Assembly (NCBI GenBank): GCA_049680625.1
Contig: JBAUID010000137.1
Coordinates: forward strand, 1-33,457
Reading direction: 5' to 3'
DNA: 33,457 bases
From: JAUIAI01 sp049680625
Lineage (GTDB): Bacteria > Pseudomonadota > Gammaproteobacteria > Burkholderiales > Burkholderiaceae_E
Shown here: piece after piece, positions 7,763 through 15,516 of the stretch
Layout of the letters: the number at the start of each line of letters is the position of its first letter
Numbering within the stretch: position 1 is the first letter of the stretch
Notes under the pieces: generated by a model
What the model was told of the DNA's origin: nothing
Databases searched by the model: none
What the model saw: the letters and a program-made list of their open reading frames with translations, nothing else
Made by a program: the position numbers and the translations under genes

Positions 7763-7801
7763 GCTTAACCCGCCTGCTCACGCTTAACCCACTTGCCTCA
7801 C
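7763..7801. repeat. Imperfect 19/20-bp tandem duplication between tgpA and cysM
   Basis: GCTTAACCCGCCTGCTCAC (7763-7781) is followed directly by GCTTAACCCACTTGCCTCAC (7782-7801). They differ by two substitutions and one base. The duplication fills half of the convergent gap and ends just before the cysM stop. No hairpin with a T-run is visible in this gap. Confidence 0.6.
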
Positions 7802-7808
7802 CCCTCAC

Positions 7809-8729
7809 TTATCCTGGAAAAACGCCGGTCGACAAGTATCGGTCACCCCGGTCACAAACTATGAACACAATGGTTGCGTTTTCAACCTCTTGAGCAATTC
7901 TGAGCGCAACGCAACATGCGCCGGCAGCAGAAATACCGCAAAAAACCCCTTCTTGCGCAGCCAGCCGACGCGCCATGTCTTCTGCATCAGTCTGCGACAC
8001 CAGCTCCAGTCGATCCACCATTGCATGCTGATATATGCTCGGCAGGTATTCCGGGGGCCACTTACGAATGCCTGGAATGGACGAGCCCTCTTCTGGCTGG
8101 GCACCGATTATCTGCACTGATTCTGACTGGGCTTTCAGGTAACGAGAAACACCGGTAATCGTGCCCGTCGTGCCCATTGCGGACACAAAGTGAGTGACCT
8201 CGCCAGCGGTATCGCTCCAGATTTCCGGACCGGTCGTCTCGAAGTGTGCCTTCCAGTTGTCATCGTTGGAAAACTGGTCGAGTACCATTCCCTCTCCGCG
8301 GGCCTGCATTTCATCAGCCAGGTCCCTCGCGCCTTCCATACCTTGTTCTTTAGTGACCAGTACCAGTTCGGCACCATAAGCTTTCATTGATTGGCGCCGC
8401 TCAACGGACAGGTTATCTGGCATGATCAAACGCATGCGGAATCCGCGCATGGCCGCCACCATAGCCAGCGCAATACCCGTATTGCCGGAGGTCGCTTCAA
8501 TCAAGGTATCACCAGGTTTAATGTCGCCACGGGCTTGCGCCTGGGCAATCATTGATAATGCCGCGCGGTCTTTTACCGAACCCGCTGGATTATCACCTTC
8601 CATTTTCCCCAGGATGACATTGCCACGTTTCGCATTAGATTCTCCGGGCAGGCGCTGTAGTCGCACCAGGGCGGTGCCGCCAATGGTGGCTTCAATCGTT
8701 GGGTATTGCTGACTTTTTGTCTGAGTCAT
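7809..8729 (-). CDS. cysM: Cysteine synthase B (O-acetylserine sulfhydrylase B)
   Basis: 306 aa PLP enzyme of the cysteine synthase family. The PLP lysine is Lys53 in NPAGSVKDRAA. The asparagine loop SGNTG is at 81-85 and the phosphate-binding GTTGT at 186-190. The CysM branch is indicated by SIPGIRKWPPEYLP (217-230) and the C-terminal CDRGDRYLSTGVFP (292-305). CysM makes cysteine from O-acetylserine with sulfide or, in enterics, thiosulfate. The start ATG at 8729 lies 25 nt after the oxyR stop, so it is probably cotranscribed with oxyR. This would link peroxide sensing to supply of cysteine for glutathione and Fe-S repair (inference). Confidence 0.95.
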   Translation of the reverse strand: MTQTKSQQYPTIEATIGGTALVRLQRLPGESNAKRGNVILGKMEGDNPAGSVKDRAALSMIAQAQARGDIKPGDTLIEATSGNTGIALAMVAAMRGFRMRLIMPDNLSVERRQSMKAYGAELVLVTKEQGMEGARDLADEMQARGEGMVLDQFSNDDNWKAHFETTGPEIWSDTAGEVTHFVSAMGTTGTITGVSRYLKAQSESVQIIGAQPEEGSSIPGIRKWPPEYLPSIYQHAMVDRLELVSQTDAEDMARRLAAQEGVFCGISAAGACCVALRIAQEVENATIVFIVCDRGDRYLSTGVFPG

Positions 8730-8754
8730 TGAGGGTCCAATAATGTTTTACAAC

Positions 8755-9699
8755 TTACCTTGCAACCGGCTTTTCGGCGGGTAATAAGCTTACCCCTGGT
8801 AGATCAAGTGCCAGTACTGAGTCGCGTAACGCGCGGATTGCTTCCATCCTCGGGTAACTTTTTCTCCATACCAGCATGACACGACGTGTTGGAACCGGTT
8901 TTTCGAAGGGCACGTAAGTCAGGAGGCTGTCGTCCTGTGGTTCCGGAATCGCCAGGAGCGGTAAAACCGTAATGCCAACTCCCGACGCCACCATGTGACG
9001 AATGGTTTCAAGCGACGAGCCCTCAAAAGTCTTCTGGATACCAGCGCTGGCCTGGGAATACCGGGACAACTCCGGGCAAACCTCTAAAACGTGATCCCGA
9101 AAACAGTGACCCGAACCGAGTAATAGCATCGTCTCTGACTTGATATCAATTGACGGAATAGACTGCCGCTGAGCCCATCCATGTGTGCGTGGCAAAGCAA
9201 CCATAAATGGCTCATCGTAAAGTGCAAGCGTCATCAGGCCGGTATCGTTAAATGGATCGGCCAGAATTGCTGCATCAATTTCACCCTGGCGTAACAACTC
9301 GAGCAGATTCACGGTGAAATTTTCCTGCAGGATCAACGGCATGCGCGGCACCCTGGCAATCACCTGCGGAACCAGTCGGGGTAACAAGTAAGGGCCGATG
9401 GTATGAATCACCCCAACCCGCAACGGACCGGCTAGCGGGTCTTTGCCCTGCTGCGCCACTTCACGAACACCGTGCGCTTCTTCCAGAACCCGTTGCGCCT
9501 GCTCGATCACACCATGTCCAATGGGTGTTATGCCAATCTCAGAACCACCGCGCTCAAAGATCTGAACGCCAAGTTCTTCTTCCAGTTTTTTGATTGCAAC
9601 TGACAAAGTTGGCTGGCTGACAAAACAGGCTTCTGCCGCATGGCCAAAATGGCGCTCGCGGGCGACAGCAACGATGTACTTTAGTTCAGTTAGAGTCAT
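8755..9699 (-). CDS. oxyR: OxyR, LysR-type hydrogen peroxide sensor
   Basis: 314 aa. The N-terminal helix-turn-helix reads HAAEACFVSQPTLSVAIKKL (20-39). The redox pair is exactly placed: Cys199 in LLGSGHCFRDH and Cys208 in LEVCPE, the same numbering as E. coli OxyR, where these form the activating disulfide. The TFEGSSLETIRHMVASG region of the regulatory domain is also conserved. It should activate catalase/peroxiredoxin genes on peroxide exposure and repress its own gene. The ATG at 9699 has no Shine-Dalgarno. A TATAAT and an OxyR-like site lie directly upstream. It sits between recG and cysM on the same strand. Confidence 0.97.
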   Translation of the reverse strand: MTLTELKYIVAVARERHFGHAAEACFVSQPTLSVAIKKLEEELGVQIFERGGSEIGITPIGHGVIEQAQRVLEEAHGVREVAQQGKDPLAGPLRVGVIHTIGPYLLPRLVPQVIARVPRMPLILQENFTVNLLELLRQGEIDAAILADPFNDTGLMTLALYDEPFMVALPRTHGWAQRQSIPSIDIKSETMLLLGSGHCFRDHVLEVCPELSRYSQASAGIQKTFEGSSLETIRHMVASGVGITVLPLLAIPEPQDDSLLTYVPFEKPVPTRRVMLVWRKSYPRMEAIRALRDSVLALDLPGVSLLPAEKPVAR

Positions 9700-9703
9700 A
9701 ACG

Positions 9704-9744
9704 ATAGATTATATCAATATCAGAAGAATATAGATCATATTTCG
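9704..9744 (-). promoter_or_regulatory. Candidate OxyR box and -10 element overlapping the oxyR start
   Basis: ATAGATTATATCAAT (9704-9718) matches the OxyR half-tetramer consensus ATAGnTnnnAnCTAT at 9 of 10 fixed positions. A second ATAGAT lies at 9730-9735. The spacing to it (11 nt, not 7) is not canonical. On the minus strand the same stretch contains TATAAT (9713-9708), which would place the transcript start at about 9701, two bases before the oxyR ATG. OxyR binding here would cover the promoter, fitting autorepression. No good -35 is visible. Confidence 0.45.
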
Positions 9745-9778
9745 CTATGAACAATAAGAGTAATACGGCGAGTGTGGC

Positions 9779-11899
9779 TCAGGCCTTTAAAAAATCCTCA
9801 CGCCCCCCAAACCAGCGATCCATCATCGCTGCGACCGCTGCCTGGTCGTCACGATGCAGCCGGGTGGCCAGATCTCGGGCCAGTTCCAATAATTCAACAT
9901 CACGCTCGAGATCCCCGTAACGCAGCAACGGCAGGCCGGACTGGCGAGCCCCGAGAAACTCACCTGGACCACGGATTTGAAGATCACGTCGGGCTATTTC
10001 AAAACCGTCGGTTGTCTCGTAAAGGGCTTTCAAACGCTCGCGGGCCGTATCGGACAATGGATTGCGATAAAGTAAAACACAGGTCGACTGCTCTGTCCCC
10101 CGACCGACCCGCCCCCGTAGTTGATGCAACTGTGCCATGCCGAAGCGCTCGGCATTCTCAATCACCATCAGACTTGCATGTGGCACGTCAACCCCAACTT
10201 CAATAACGGTTGTCGCCACCAGCACAGGCAGCTCACCAGCGATGAATTGTTTCATCGTCTCTTCTTTTTCGAGCGGGGATAATTTGCCATGAACCAGGCC
10301 CGCCTTAACCGGAGACAAGGCCTCGTTAAGCTGACGGTGGGTATCAATCGCCGTTTGTAAGTCTATGGCTTCACTTTCTTCAATTAACGGGCACACCCAG
10401 TAGACCTGCCGACCTTCCAGTGCTGCGGCGCGTACCCTGGCGATAACCTCTTCGCGTCGAGACTCTGACAACAAACGGGTTTGAACCGCTTGGCGACCCG
10501 GTGGCAGCTCGTCAATTACGCTGACGTCAAGGTCGGCGTAATAACTCATCGCCAGTGTGCGAGGAATAGGAGTTGCACTCATCATGAGTTGATGCGGGTC
10601 GATCGCTAGCGACTTGGAGCGCAGCTTGAGTCTTTGAGCAACCCCGAAGCGGTGTTGCTCATCAACAATCGATAGGCCGAGACGCTCAAATTCGCAACCT
10701 TGTTCGATTAGTGCGTGCGTGCCAATCAGTATATCGACCTGCCCCGAAGCGACTTGTTCACGGACTAGCTTTTTCTGACTTTCTTTCATCGAGCCGACCA
10801 GAAAGGCAATTTGGATGTCCACAGATGCCAGCCATGGGGAAAGTTTCTGTACATGCTGGCGGGCAAGAATTTCCGTGGGTGCCATCAATGCCGCCTGGTA
10901 ACCACTGCCGACGGCAACACTCGCGGCCAGCGCGGCAATTACCGTTTTTCCGCTGCCCACGTCACCTTGCAACAAACGATTCATTGGTTGCTGCCCGGCG
11001 AGATCGGTGGCAATCTCTTTCCAGACTCGGCCCTGCGCTCTGGTCAGGGCAAACGGCAGCACAGCAATCAGGCGTTGTGCGCACGCCAGATCTTTCAGCC
11101 GTGGCGCAACCTGATCTTGTCGCTTTGCCCGCGCACGGGCTAACGCAAACTGTTGGGCAAGTAATTCATCAAGGATCACTCGTCGCCAGGCTGGGTGACT
11201 ACGCTCGTGCATTTCGGTGACATCGATGCCAACCGGCGGCCAGTGCAAACATCGCAAGGCTTCATCTAGCGGCAGCAATTCGTGTTGGTTCAATACTTTG
11301 TCGGGCAAATACTCGGCAATAGTCACTTGCCCAAAAGCCTCGCGCACAGCTTTTTGAATCTGTGGCTGCGAGATACCGGTTGCCGCGGGGTAGATCGGTG
11401 TCAGGGTATCAGGCAGCGGCGTGTTTTCGGTAACGAGCCGATAGCGCGGATGCACCATCTCGGCGCCGAACAACCCGCCCCGAACTTCACCACTGGCGCG
11501 TACTAATTGCCCCGGGGAAAATTGCTTGAGCTGCGACGGATAAAAATGGAAAAAGCGCAAAAAAACAGATGCACCGTCTTGTTCGAGTTCCACCAGCAAG
11601 GAGCGGCGCCCGGCGCGGGCGACTTCGCACCGAACCACTTGTGCCTGAACCTGGGCCTGAACGCCGGGAGCGAGCTTCTTAAGACGGCCCACCATTGTTA
11701 GCTGGGTCAGGTCTTCATAACGTGACGGCAAGTGAACGATGAGATCAACATCGCGCTTAATTCCCAGCTTAGAGAAAACACCGGGGCCTGTTACCTTTTT
11801 CTTTGCGTCTTGTTTTTTCTTCCCCGATGCCGAGTGTGCAGAATTCTCTTTGGCAGGCCCCCTGCCCCCGGCCCGAGACGTCGACGCCCGCGTTGCCAC
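9779..11899 (-). CDS. recG: ATP-dependent DNA helicase RecG
   Basis: 706 aa, near the usual length of about 690. After a basic, Lys/Ser-rich extension (1-40) comes the wedge/OB-fold domain (about 60-155). The helicase core has Walker A GDVGSGKT (312-319), DEQH box (413-416), motif III SATPIPRTL (441-449), and late motifs GVDVPHASLMVIENAERFG and QLRGRVGRG before the C-terminal TRG region. RecG remodels stalled replication forks and branch-migrates Holliday junctions. The start is a GTG at 11899 without a clear Shine-Dalgarno. No ATG exists upstream of the conserved domain, so a shorter start within the basic extension is possible. The neighbours oxyR and ridA match the arrangement in many gammaproteobacteria. 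Confidence 0.97.
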   Translation of the reverse strand: MATRASTSRAGGRGPAKENSAHSASGKKKQDAKKKVTGPGVFSKLGIKRDVDLIVHLPSRYEDLTQLTMVGRLKKLAPGVQAQVQAQVVRCEVARAGRRSLLVELEQDGASVFLRFFHFYPSQLKQFSPGQLVRASGEVRGGLFGAEMVHPRYRLVTENTPLPDTLTPIYPAATGISQPQIQKAVREAFGQVTIAEYLPDKVLNQHELLPLDEALRCLHWPPVGIDVTEMHERSHPAWRRVILDELLAQQFALARARAKRQDQVAPRLKDLACAQRLIAVLPFALTRAQGRVWKEIATDLAGQQPMNRLLQGDVGSGKTVIAALAASVAVGSGYQAALMAPTEILARQHVQKLSPWLASVDIQIAFLVGSMKESQKKLVREQVASGQVDILIGTHALIEQGCEFERLGLSIVDEQHRFGVAQRLKLRSKSLAIDPHQLMMSATPIPRTLAMSYYADLDVSVIDELPPGRQAVQTRLLSESRREEVIARVRAAALEGRQVYWVCPLIEESEAIDLQTAIDTHRQLNEALSPVKAGLVHGKLSPLEKEETMKQFIAGELPVLVATTVIEVGVDVPHASLMVIENAERFGMAQLHQLRGRVGRGTEQSTCVLLYRNPLSDTARERLKALYETTDGFEIARRDLQIRGPGEFLGARQSGLPLLRYGDLERDVELLELARDLATRLHRDDQAAVAAMMDRWFGGREDFLKA

Positions 11900-11923
11900 G
11901 ATAATCGGGTCTAAGCGGACAGA

Positions 11924-12307
11924 TCAGGAAAGAACCATCACTGCATCAACCTCAAAATTGGCGCCTTTGGGAAGTGCGGAAACCTCAATCGTGGAGCGGG
12001 CCGGAAAGGGCTCGCTGATAAACTGAGTCATTACTTCATTCACCCTGGCAAAATCATTTAAGTCGGTCAGGAACAAGGTGAGCTTTACGCATTGGGCAAG
12101 ACTGCCACCGGCCGCCTCAGCGACAGCGCGCAGATTGGTAAAAGACTGCGTGGCCTGAGCAACAATATCACCCTGAACCAACTCCCCGGTACCCGGAACG
12201 AGCGGAACCTGCCCGGACAGGTAAACCGTATCGCCCACTTTGACTGCCTGCGAGTAAGGTCCGATTGCGGCTGGGGCATTCGGGGTTGAAACAACTGATT
12301 TGGACAT
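11924..12307 (-). CDS. ridA: RidA-family enamine/imine deaminase
   Basis: 127 aa, exact family length. Conserved residues include GPYSQ (16-20, Tyr18), Arg104 in PFPARSTIEV (Arg105 in E. coli, which holds the substrate carboxylate) and the acidic residue in NFEVDAV (Glu119). RidA hydrolyses reactive 2-aminoacrylate made by PLP dehydratases and protects PLP enzymes. It forms trimers in the cytoplasm. The start ATG at 12307 has GGAG upstream. The stop is 24 nt before recG, so this is probably the first gene of the ridA-recG-oxyR-cysM run. Generating and detoxifying 2-aminoacrylate both touch serine/cysteine metabolism, which fits the later cysM. Confidence 0.95.
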   Translation of the reverse strand: MSKSVVSTPNAPAAIGPYSQAVKVGDTVYLSGQVPLVPGTGELVQGDIVAQATQSFTNLRAVAEAAGGSLAQCVKLTLFLTDLNDFARVNEVMTQFISEPFPARSTIEVSALPKGANFEVDAVMVLS

Positions 12308-12381
12308 TCGGACTCCGATAGACTAGGGTGCAGGCCCGCAAAAACGGCGTGGCCTGGCAAATTAGTAAGCAGGATTGCAGT

Positions 12382-12426
12382 GTAGCGCAGGTAGCGCAGC
12401 TAACCCAGACGACGCAGGTAACCCAG
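12382..12426. repeat. Five tandem copies of a 9-bp unit between ridA and the VOC gene
   Basis: GTAGCGCAG, GTAGCGCAG, CTAACCCAG, ACGACGCAG and GTAACCCAG follow each other without gaps (consensus about GTARCSCAG). They lie in the 216-nt divergent spacer. The first two copies are identical, which suggests recent duplication. If translated on the plus strand they give a V/L/T-A/T-Q repeat, but no start with a ribosome binding site precedes them. Confidence 0.7.
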
Positions 12427-12458
12427 GCAAAGCCCGCCCCTGGTCGTGCATTTTCAGC

Positions 12459-12497
12459 CATCTTTAATGACATCATCTTTAGTGACATCTTTTGTGC
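12459..12497. repeat. Three 12-bp CATCTTTARTGA-like repeats upstream of the VOC gene
   Basis: CATCTTTAATGA (12459-12470), a CAT triplet, CATCTTTAGTGA (12474-12485) and CATCTTTTGTGC (12486-12497) form a second small array. It starts 32 bp after the 9-bp array and ends 26 bp before the VOC start codon. Its position would suit a regulator binding array or slipped-strand variation of the promoter. Neither is shown. Confidence 0.6.
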
Positions 12498-12523
12498 TGT
12501 GACCAGCCCCCGGAGAGAACCTC

Positions 12524-12922
12524 ATGTCGCGCATCGGAATCGATCATTTCAACGTTGCGGTTTGCGCCGCCCAGCTAGCCCCAATGGTGCAGTTCTATAC
12601 CCAGGTTATTGGCCTTCGCGACGGAGACCGTCCGGCGTTCACATTTCCCGGAAACTGGTTGTATGCCGAAGGGGTGCCGCGCGCCGTTCTACATCTGGCC
12701 GCTTATCGCGAGGACGACCAAGCCCTGGAGCAACCTACCGGCCGTCTTAATCATATCTGCCTCAACATGACAGAGCCCCTGAACGAAATAAAAGATCGGC
12801 TCACCACCAATGGCATCGAATTTCGCGAGCAAAACAATCCGGTAAATACCGTGATTCAACTGTTTCTGAAAGACCCGGCTGGTATCGGAATCGAGCTAAG
12901 CTTTGAAAAAGCGCTGTCCTGA
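12524..12922 (+). CDS. VOC-fold (glyoxalase/bleomycin-resistance/dioxygenase superfamily) protein
   Basis: 132 aa, single VOC unit of two beta-alpha-beta-beta-beta modules. Possible metal ligands are His8 (IDHFNVAV), His57 (AVLHLA) or His77 (LNHICLN), and Glu124 (GIGIELSF), the usual H-H-E spread over the two modules. Such proteins dimerise to form active sites and include lactoylglutathione lyase-like, epimerase and resistance enzymes. The substrate cannot be told. The ATG at 12524 has a good ribosome binding site (CGGAGAGAACCTC). It is divergent from ridA across a repeat-rich spacer, and about 580 nt without an intact gene follow it. Confidence 0.88.
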   Translation: MSRIGIDHFNVAVCAAQLAPMVQFYTQVIGLRDGDRPAFTFPGNWLYAEGVPRAVLHLAAYREDDQALEQPTGRLNHICLNMTEPLNEIKDRLTTNGIEFREQNNPVNTVIQLFLKDPAGIGIELSFEKALS

Positions 12923-13223
12923 TGTTGTAACAGTCGACTCCGGGTCTGGAATCCAAACATTGGTCGTGATAGCCTGCGACCCGTCGACACAGGTTCTCGT
13001 CGTCCTTTCTTATTATTAAAACCAATAATCGCATTGCCGAATTCATGCGAATTGTCTGCCTCGGCATTTCCCGGGTTAGGCCCGAATGCGGCGATAGCGA
13101 CTGATCGCAGGTAGAACGTTGGGCTTGCCCGACTCCCCTCCTTATACCTCTGGCATTGCTATCCGCCTAGAAGCACTTGCTTGCTCGCGAGTGCGATGCG
13201 CAGCCGTATTTTAATTTTGTCGT
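12923..13223. other. Non-coding stretch, no feature recognised
   Basis: Between the VOC stop and the DUF805 remnant I see no open frame with a start and ribosome binding site, no tRNA-like fold and no strong terminator. A small imperfect dyad GCACT...AGTGC lies near 13170-13195. This may be decayed coding sequence belonging to the broken gene downstream. Confidence 0.5.
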
Positions 13224-13257
13224 TTAAGGCGTTTGGTCGATTAAGGCGTTCGGCCGA
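13224..13257. repeat. 17-bp tandem duplication before the DUF805 remnant
   Basis: TTAAGGCGTTTGGTCGA (13224-13240) is directly followed by TTAAGGCGTTCGGCCGA (13241-13257), with two T-to-C differences. It abuts the ATG of the broken DUF805 frame and leaves no room for a ribosome binding site, so it may have displaced the original leader. Confidence 0.6.
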
Positions 13258-13482
13258 TGAAGTCGTATTTTGATGCCTGGCGCCTGGAATGCCGATTTTA
13301 ACGGTCGTACTTCCAGAAACCACTTCTGGTTCTTTACCCTTGCGCACGTATCGATTCTGACGGGGCTTTTTGCGGTCCTGCTGTTCGCGGCTAACGCCTT
13401 AGGTCCGAGGCAACGGCTCGTACCGACCCCACTATTTTTGCCATTACTCTTGCGCTGGGGCGTGGAACCGACCGGCTGGTAG
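13257..13482 (+). pseudogene. DUF805 inner-membrane protein, frameshifted and truncated
   Basis: The frame from the ATG at 13257 reads MKSYFDAWRLE and then runs out of the family pattern to a stop (CRF*). The +1 frame continues it: ADFNGRTSRNHFWFFTLAHV, a clear DUF805 signature (compare FRGRARRKEYWMFILVN in E. coli YhaH). DUF805 proteins keep three residues between the DAW and the A-x-F-x-G-R motif. Here ten bases, not nine, separate them (13281-13290), so one extra base breaks the gene. One membrane helix follows (about 13333-13395). The C-terminal R-x-LHD-x-GRSGWW motif is missing, and the frame stops at 13482, 22 bp before the convergent TM2-like gene. The intact family is about 110-140 aa. 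Confidence 0.6.
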
Positions 13483-13504
13483 TCACCGGGTTTCGCCTCC
13501 GTTG

Positions 13505-13936
13505 CTAAGCTGACGGCGCCAGGAACACACCTTCCAGAAAGATTGCCAGCACAGACATTGACAGGATCGCCGCCCCCATCAGGGCCAGAATGGCGATCAC
13601 TACCGCAATCGTGCCCCCTTTCGTCTTTTGCGAATGGCCCCCGTTAAAAAGCGGGTCCCATTTCTCTGCCGGGGTCAAACCAATCCGAATCGTATCGAAC
13701 AAGGCGACCAGGGTCACCAGAGAAGCCAAGAAAAACGTTGGCTCCCGAAACCACTCGTCGGCGCGCAATGCAACGGCCATCAAGGGCACAAAAATCAGCG
13801 CATAAAGCCACCAGAAGCGCCTCCCCAGGTACCACTGATGTAAGCCCAGACTACCGGTAATTAGGCCAAGCAGCCCGGCCACCCATTTACTGCGGAACAA
13901 GCCGGCACCAGACGCGGTTACACTTGAATCATTCAT
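13505..13936 (-). CDS. TM2-domain-like small membrane protein
   Basis: 143 aa with about four membrane helices (roughly 18-33, 41-57, 66-83, 109-136). The first loop carries GSLGLHQWYLGRRFWW (28-43), close to the TM2 domain pattern G-x-x-G-x-H-x-F-Y-L-G, in which a short helical hairpin follows a basic residue (here RSKW at 15-18). The function of bacterial TM2 proteins is not known. The start ATG at 13936 has no evident Shine-Dalgarno. It is divergent from the TldD-like gene and convergent with the DUF805 remnant, so it stands alone as a transcription unit. Confidence 0.65.
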   Translation of the reverse strand: MNDSSVTASGAGLFRSKWVAGLLGLITGSLGLHQWYLGRRFWWLYALIFVPLMAVALRADEWFREPTFFLASLVTLVALFDTIRIGLTPAEKWDPLFNGGHSQKTKGGTIAVVIAILALMGAAILSMSVLAIFLEGVFLAPSA

Positions 13937-14013
13937 AACAATATTCTATCTGTTGGATCGGCTAAGAGTAAGCAAATAGCGGCCCAGCCTCCCGTATCCG
14001 TCTTGCACCCCTC

Positions 14014-15516
14014 GTGCCCACTTATCCCAGGCCATCCGTGACCCCAATCCTCAACTCTATCGATATCGATCAACTCTCTCGCTGGGGCCGCTCTGCTGCA
14101 CCAGCCTGCGATTTCTGGTCACTGCGTGCCTTATCTGAAACCAGTGAAACCATCAGCGTGCGCCAGGGAATTGCCCAAGCACCGAGCCGACACACAGACG
14201 CCGGCCTGATGGTCACCGTTAGTGCCGGGGGCGGTTATGCCTATGCCGCCTGCAGTGATATCAGTCAACACGGTGTCGAGCAGGCATTTGCTGATGCCCT
14301 CGATCTGGCCAGCGCTGCAGCCGGAAAAATGTGTTTTGATGTCGGCGCCATTGTGATGCCGGCACCTAAGGGCGGATACCTCACCGACAGCCGAGAACCA
14401 TTTCCAGCCAGCCTCAAAGACCGGATCTCCCTGGTTGCAGATGCCGCCCAGTCAATTAAAGCGGACGATCGAATCAAAGACTGGCAGGCGTCGGCAACCA
14501 TATCCCAGGTGGAACAAGCTTATGTGACGGGAGACGGCGGTGAGGCATTGCAGTGCTTTGAATTTGTTGTACCTAATCTAAGCGCCGTCGCCCAGCATGG
14601 TGGACACACCCAGACCAGAACTTCCGCGGGGCAATACAATGGCTTTTGTCAGCAAGGCGGGTTTGAGGTGCTGGAACGTTCCGGTTTTATCGGTGACGGT
14701 TCACGAATTGCCCAGGAAGCGATTGAGCTCACCATGGCACCCAACTGCCCCGACGGTGTTCTGGATGTATTGCTAATGCCAGACCAGATGATGCTGCAGA
14801 TCCATGAAAGTATCGGTCACCCCCTTGAACTAGATCGCATCCTGGGTGATGAGCGCAATTTTGCCGGCACCAGTTTTGTCACTTTGGATATGTTTGGCCG
14901 ATACCAATATGGCAGTGAACTCCTGAACGTGACTTACGACCCAGACATCGGTGAGCAATTTGCCAGCTTCGCGTTCGATGATGACGGCTCGATAGCTTCC
15001 AGACAATTTGTCATCAGAGATGGCGTGCTTCAGCAACCCCTGGGCGGCCACATATCGCAAGCGCGCGCCGCTGAGGCAGGTTATCAATTCGAAACTGTCG
15101 CAACCTCGCGTGCCTGTAGCTGGAATCGTGCGCCCATCGATCGCATGAGCAACCTGAACGTTGAGCCGGGGAAGTCGTCATTGGAACAAATGATTCAGTC
15201 CATTGAATCCGGCGTTCTGATGCGGACAAATTGCTCATGGAGTATTGATGACTCACGCAACAAATTCCAGTTTGGCTGCGAATACGGACAACTAATCAAG
15301 GGCGGGAAAATTGTGGGCGTCGTGCGAAATCCGAACTATCGCGGGGTTTCCGCCGATTTCTGGCGTAGCTTGAAATCAGTCGGCGACAAAAGCACCTTCG
15401 AAGTGATGGGCACCCCGTTTTGCGGCAAGGGCGAGCCTATGCAAGTTGTCCGGGTTGGCCATGCATCACCCGCCTGCTTATTCGGCGATGTCGCCGTATT
15501 TGGAGCTGAGCGCTAA
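14014..15516 (+). CDS. TldD-like zinc metalloprotease subunit
   Basis: 500 aa, family U62 (TldD/PmbA). The TldD-type HExxxH motif is present as HESIGH at 264-269. A conserved cysteine in GTPFCGKGEP (Cys470) corresponds to the third zinc ligand near the C-terminus of E. coli TldD. In E. coli, TldD and TldE form a heterodimer whose cavity admits only unfolded peptides; it matures microcin B17 and degrades CcdA. This protein diverges clearly from E. coli TldD around the motif (GHPLELDRILGDERNF) and is probably a second-type paralogue. The start is uncertain: GTG at 14014 or GTG at 14038, neither with a strong ribosome binding site. The stop overlaps the next start (TAATG). Confidence 0.88.
   Translation: MPTYPRPSVTPILNSIDIDQLSRWGRSAAPACDFWSLRALSETSETISVRQGIAQAPSRHTDAGLMVTVSAGGGYAYAACSDISQHGVEQAFADALDLASAAAGKMCFDVGAIVMPAPKGGYLTDSREPFPASLKDRISLVADAAQSIKADDRIKDWQASATISQVEQAYVTGDGGEALQCFEFVVPNLSAVAQHGGHTQTRTSAGQYNGFCQQGGFEVLERSGFIGDGSRIAQEAIELTMAPNCPDGVLDVLLMPDQMMLQIHESIGHPLELDRILGDERNFAGTSFVTLDMFGRYQYGSELLNVTYDPDIGEQFASFAFDDDGSIASRQFVIRDGVLQQPLGGHISQARAAEAGYQFETVATSRACSWNRAPIDRMSNLNVEPGKSSLEQMIQSIESGVLMRTNCSWSIDDSRNKFQFGCEYGQLIKGGKIVGVVRNPNYRGVSADFWRSLKSVGDKSTFEVMGTPFCGKGEPMQVVRVGHASPACLFGDVAVFGAER

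Noticed and set aside
12328..12750. 140-codon plus-strand frame crossing the 9-bp repeats into the VOC gene
   Set aside because: The VOC frame has a clear ribosome binding site and fold. This frame is a repeat-driven open stretch in another phase.
13257..13302. Programmed frameshift in the DUF805 gene
   Set aside because: No slippery heptamer or downstream structure is seen, and the C-terminal half of the family is also missing, so decay is simpler.
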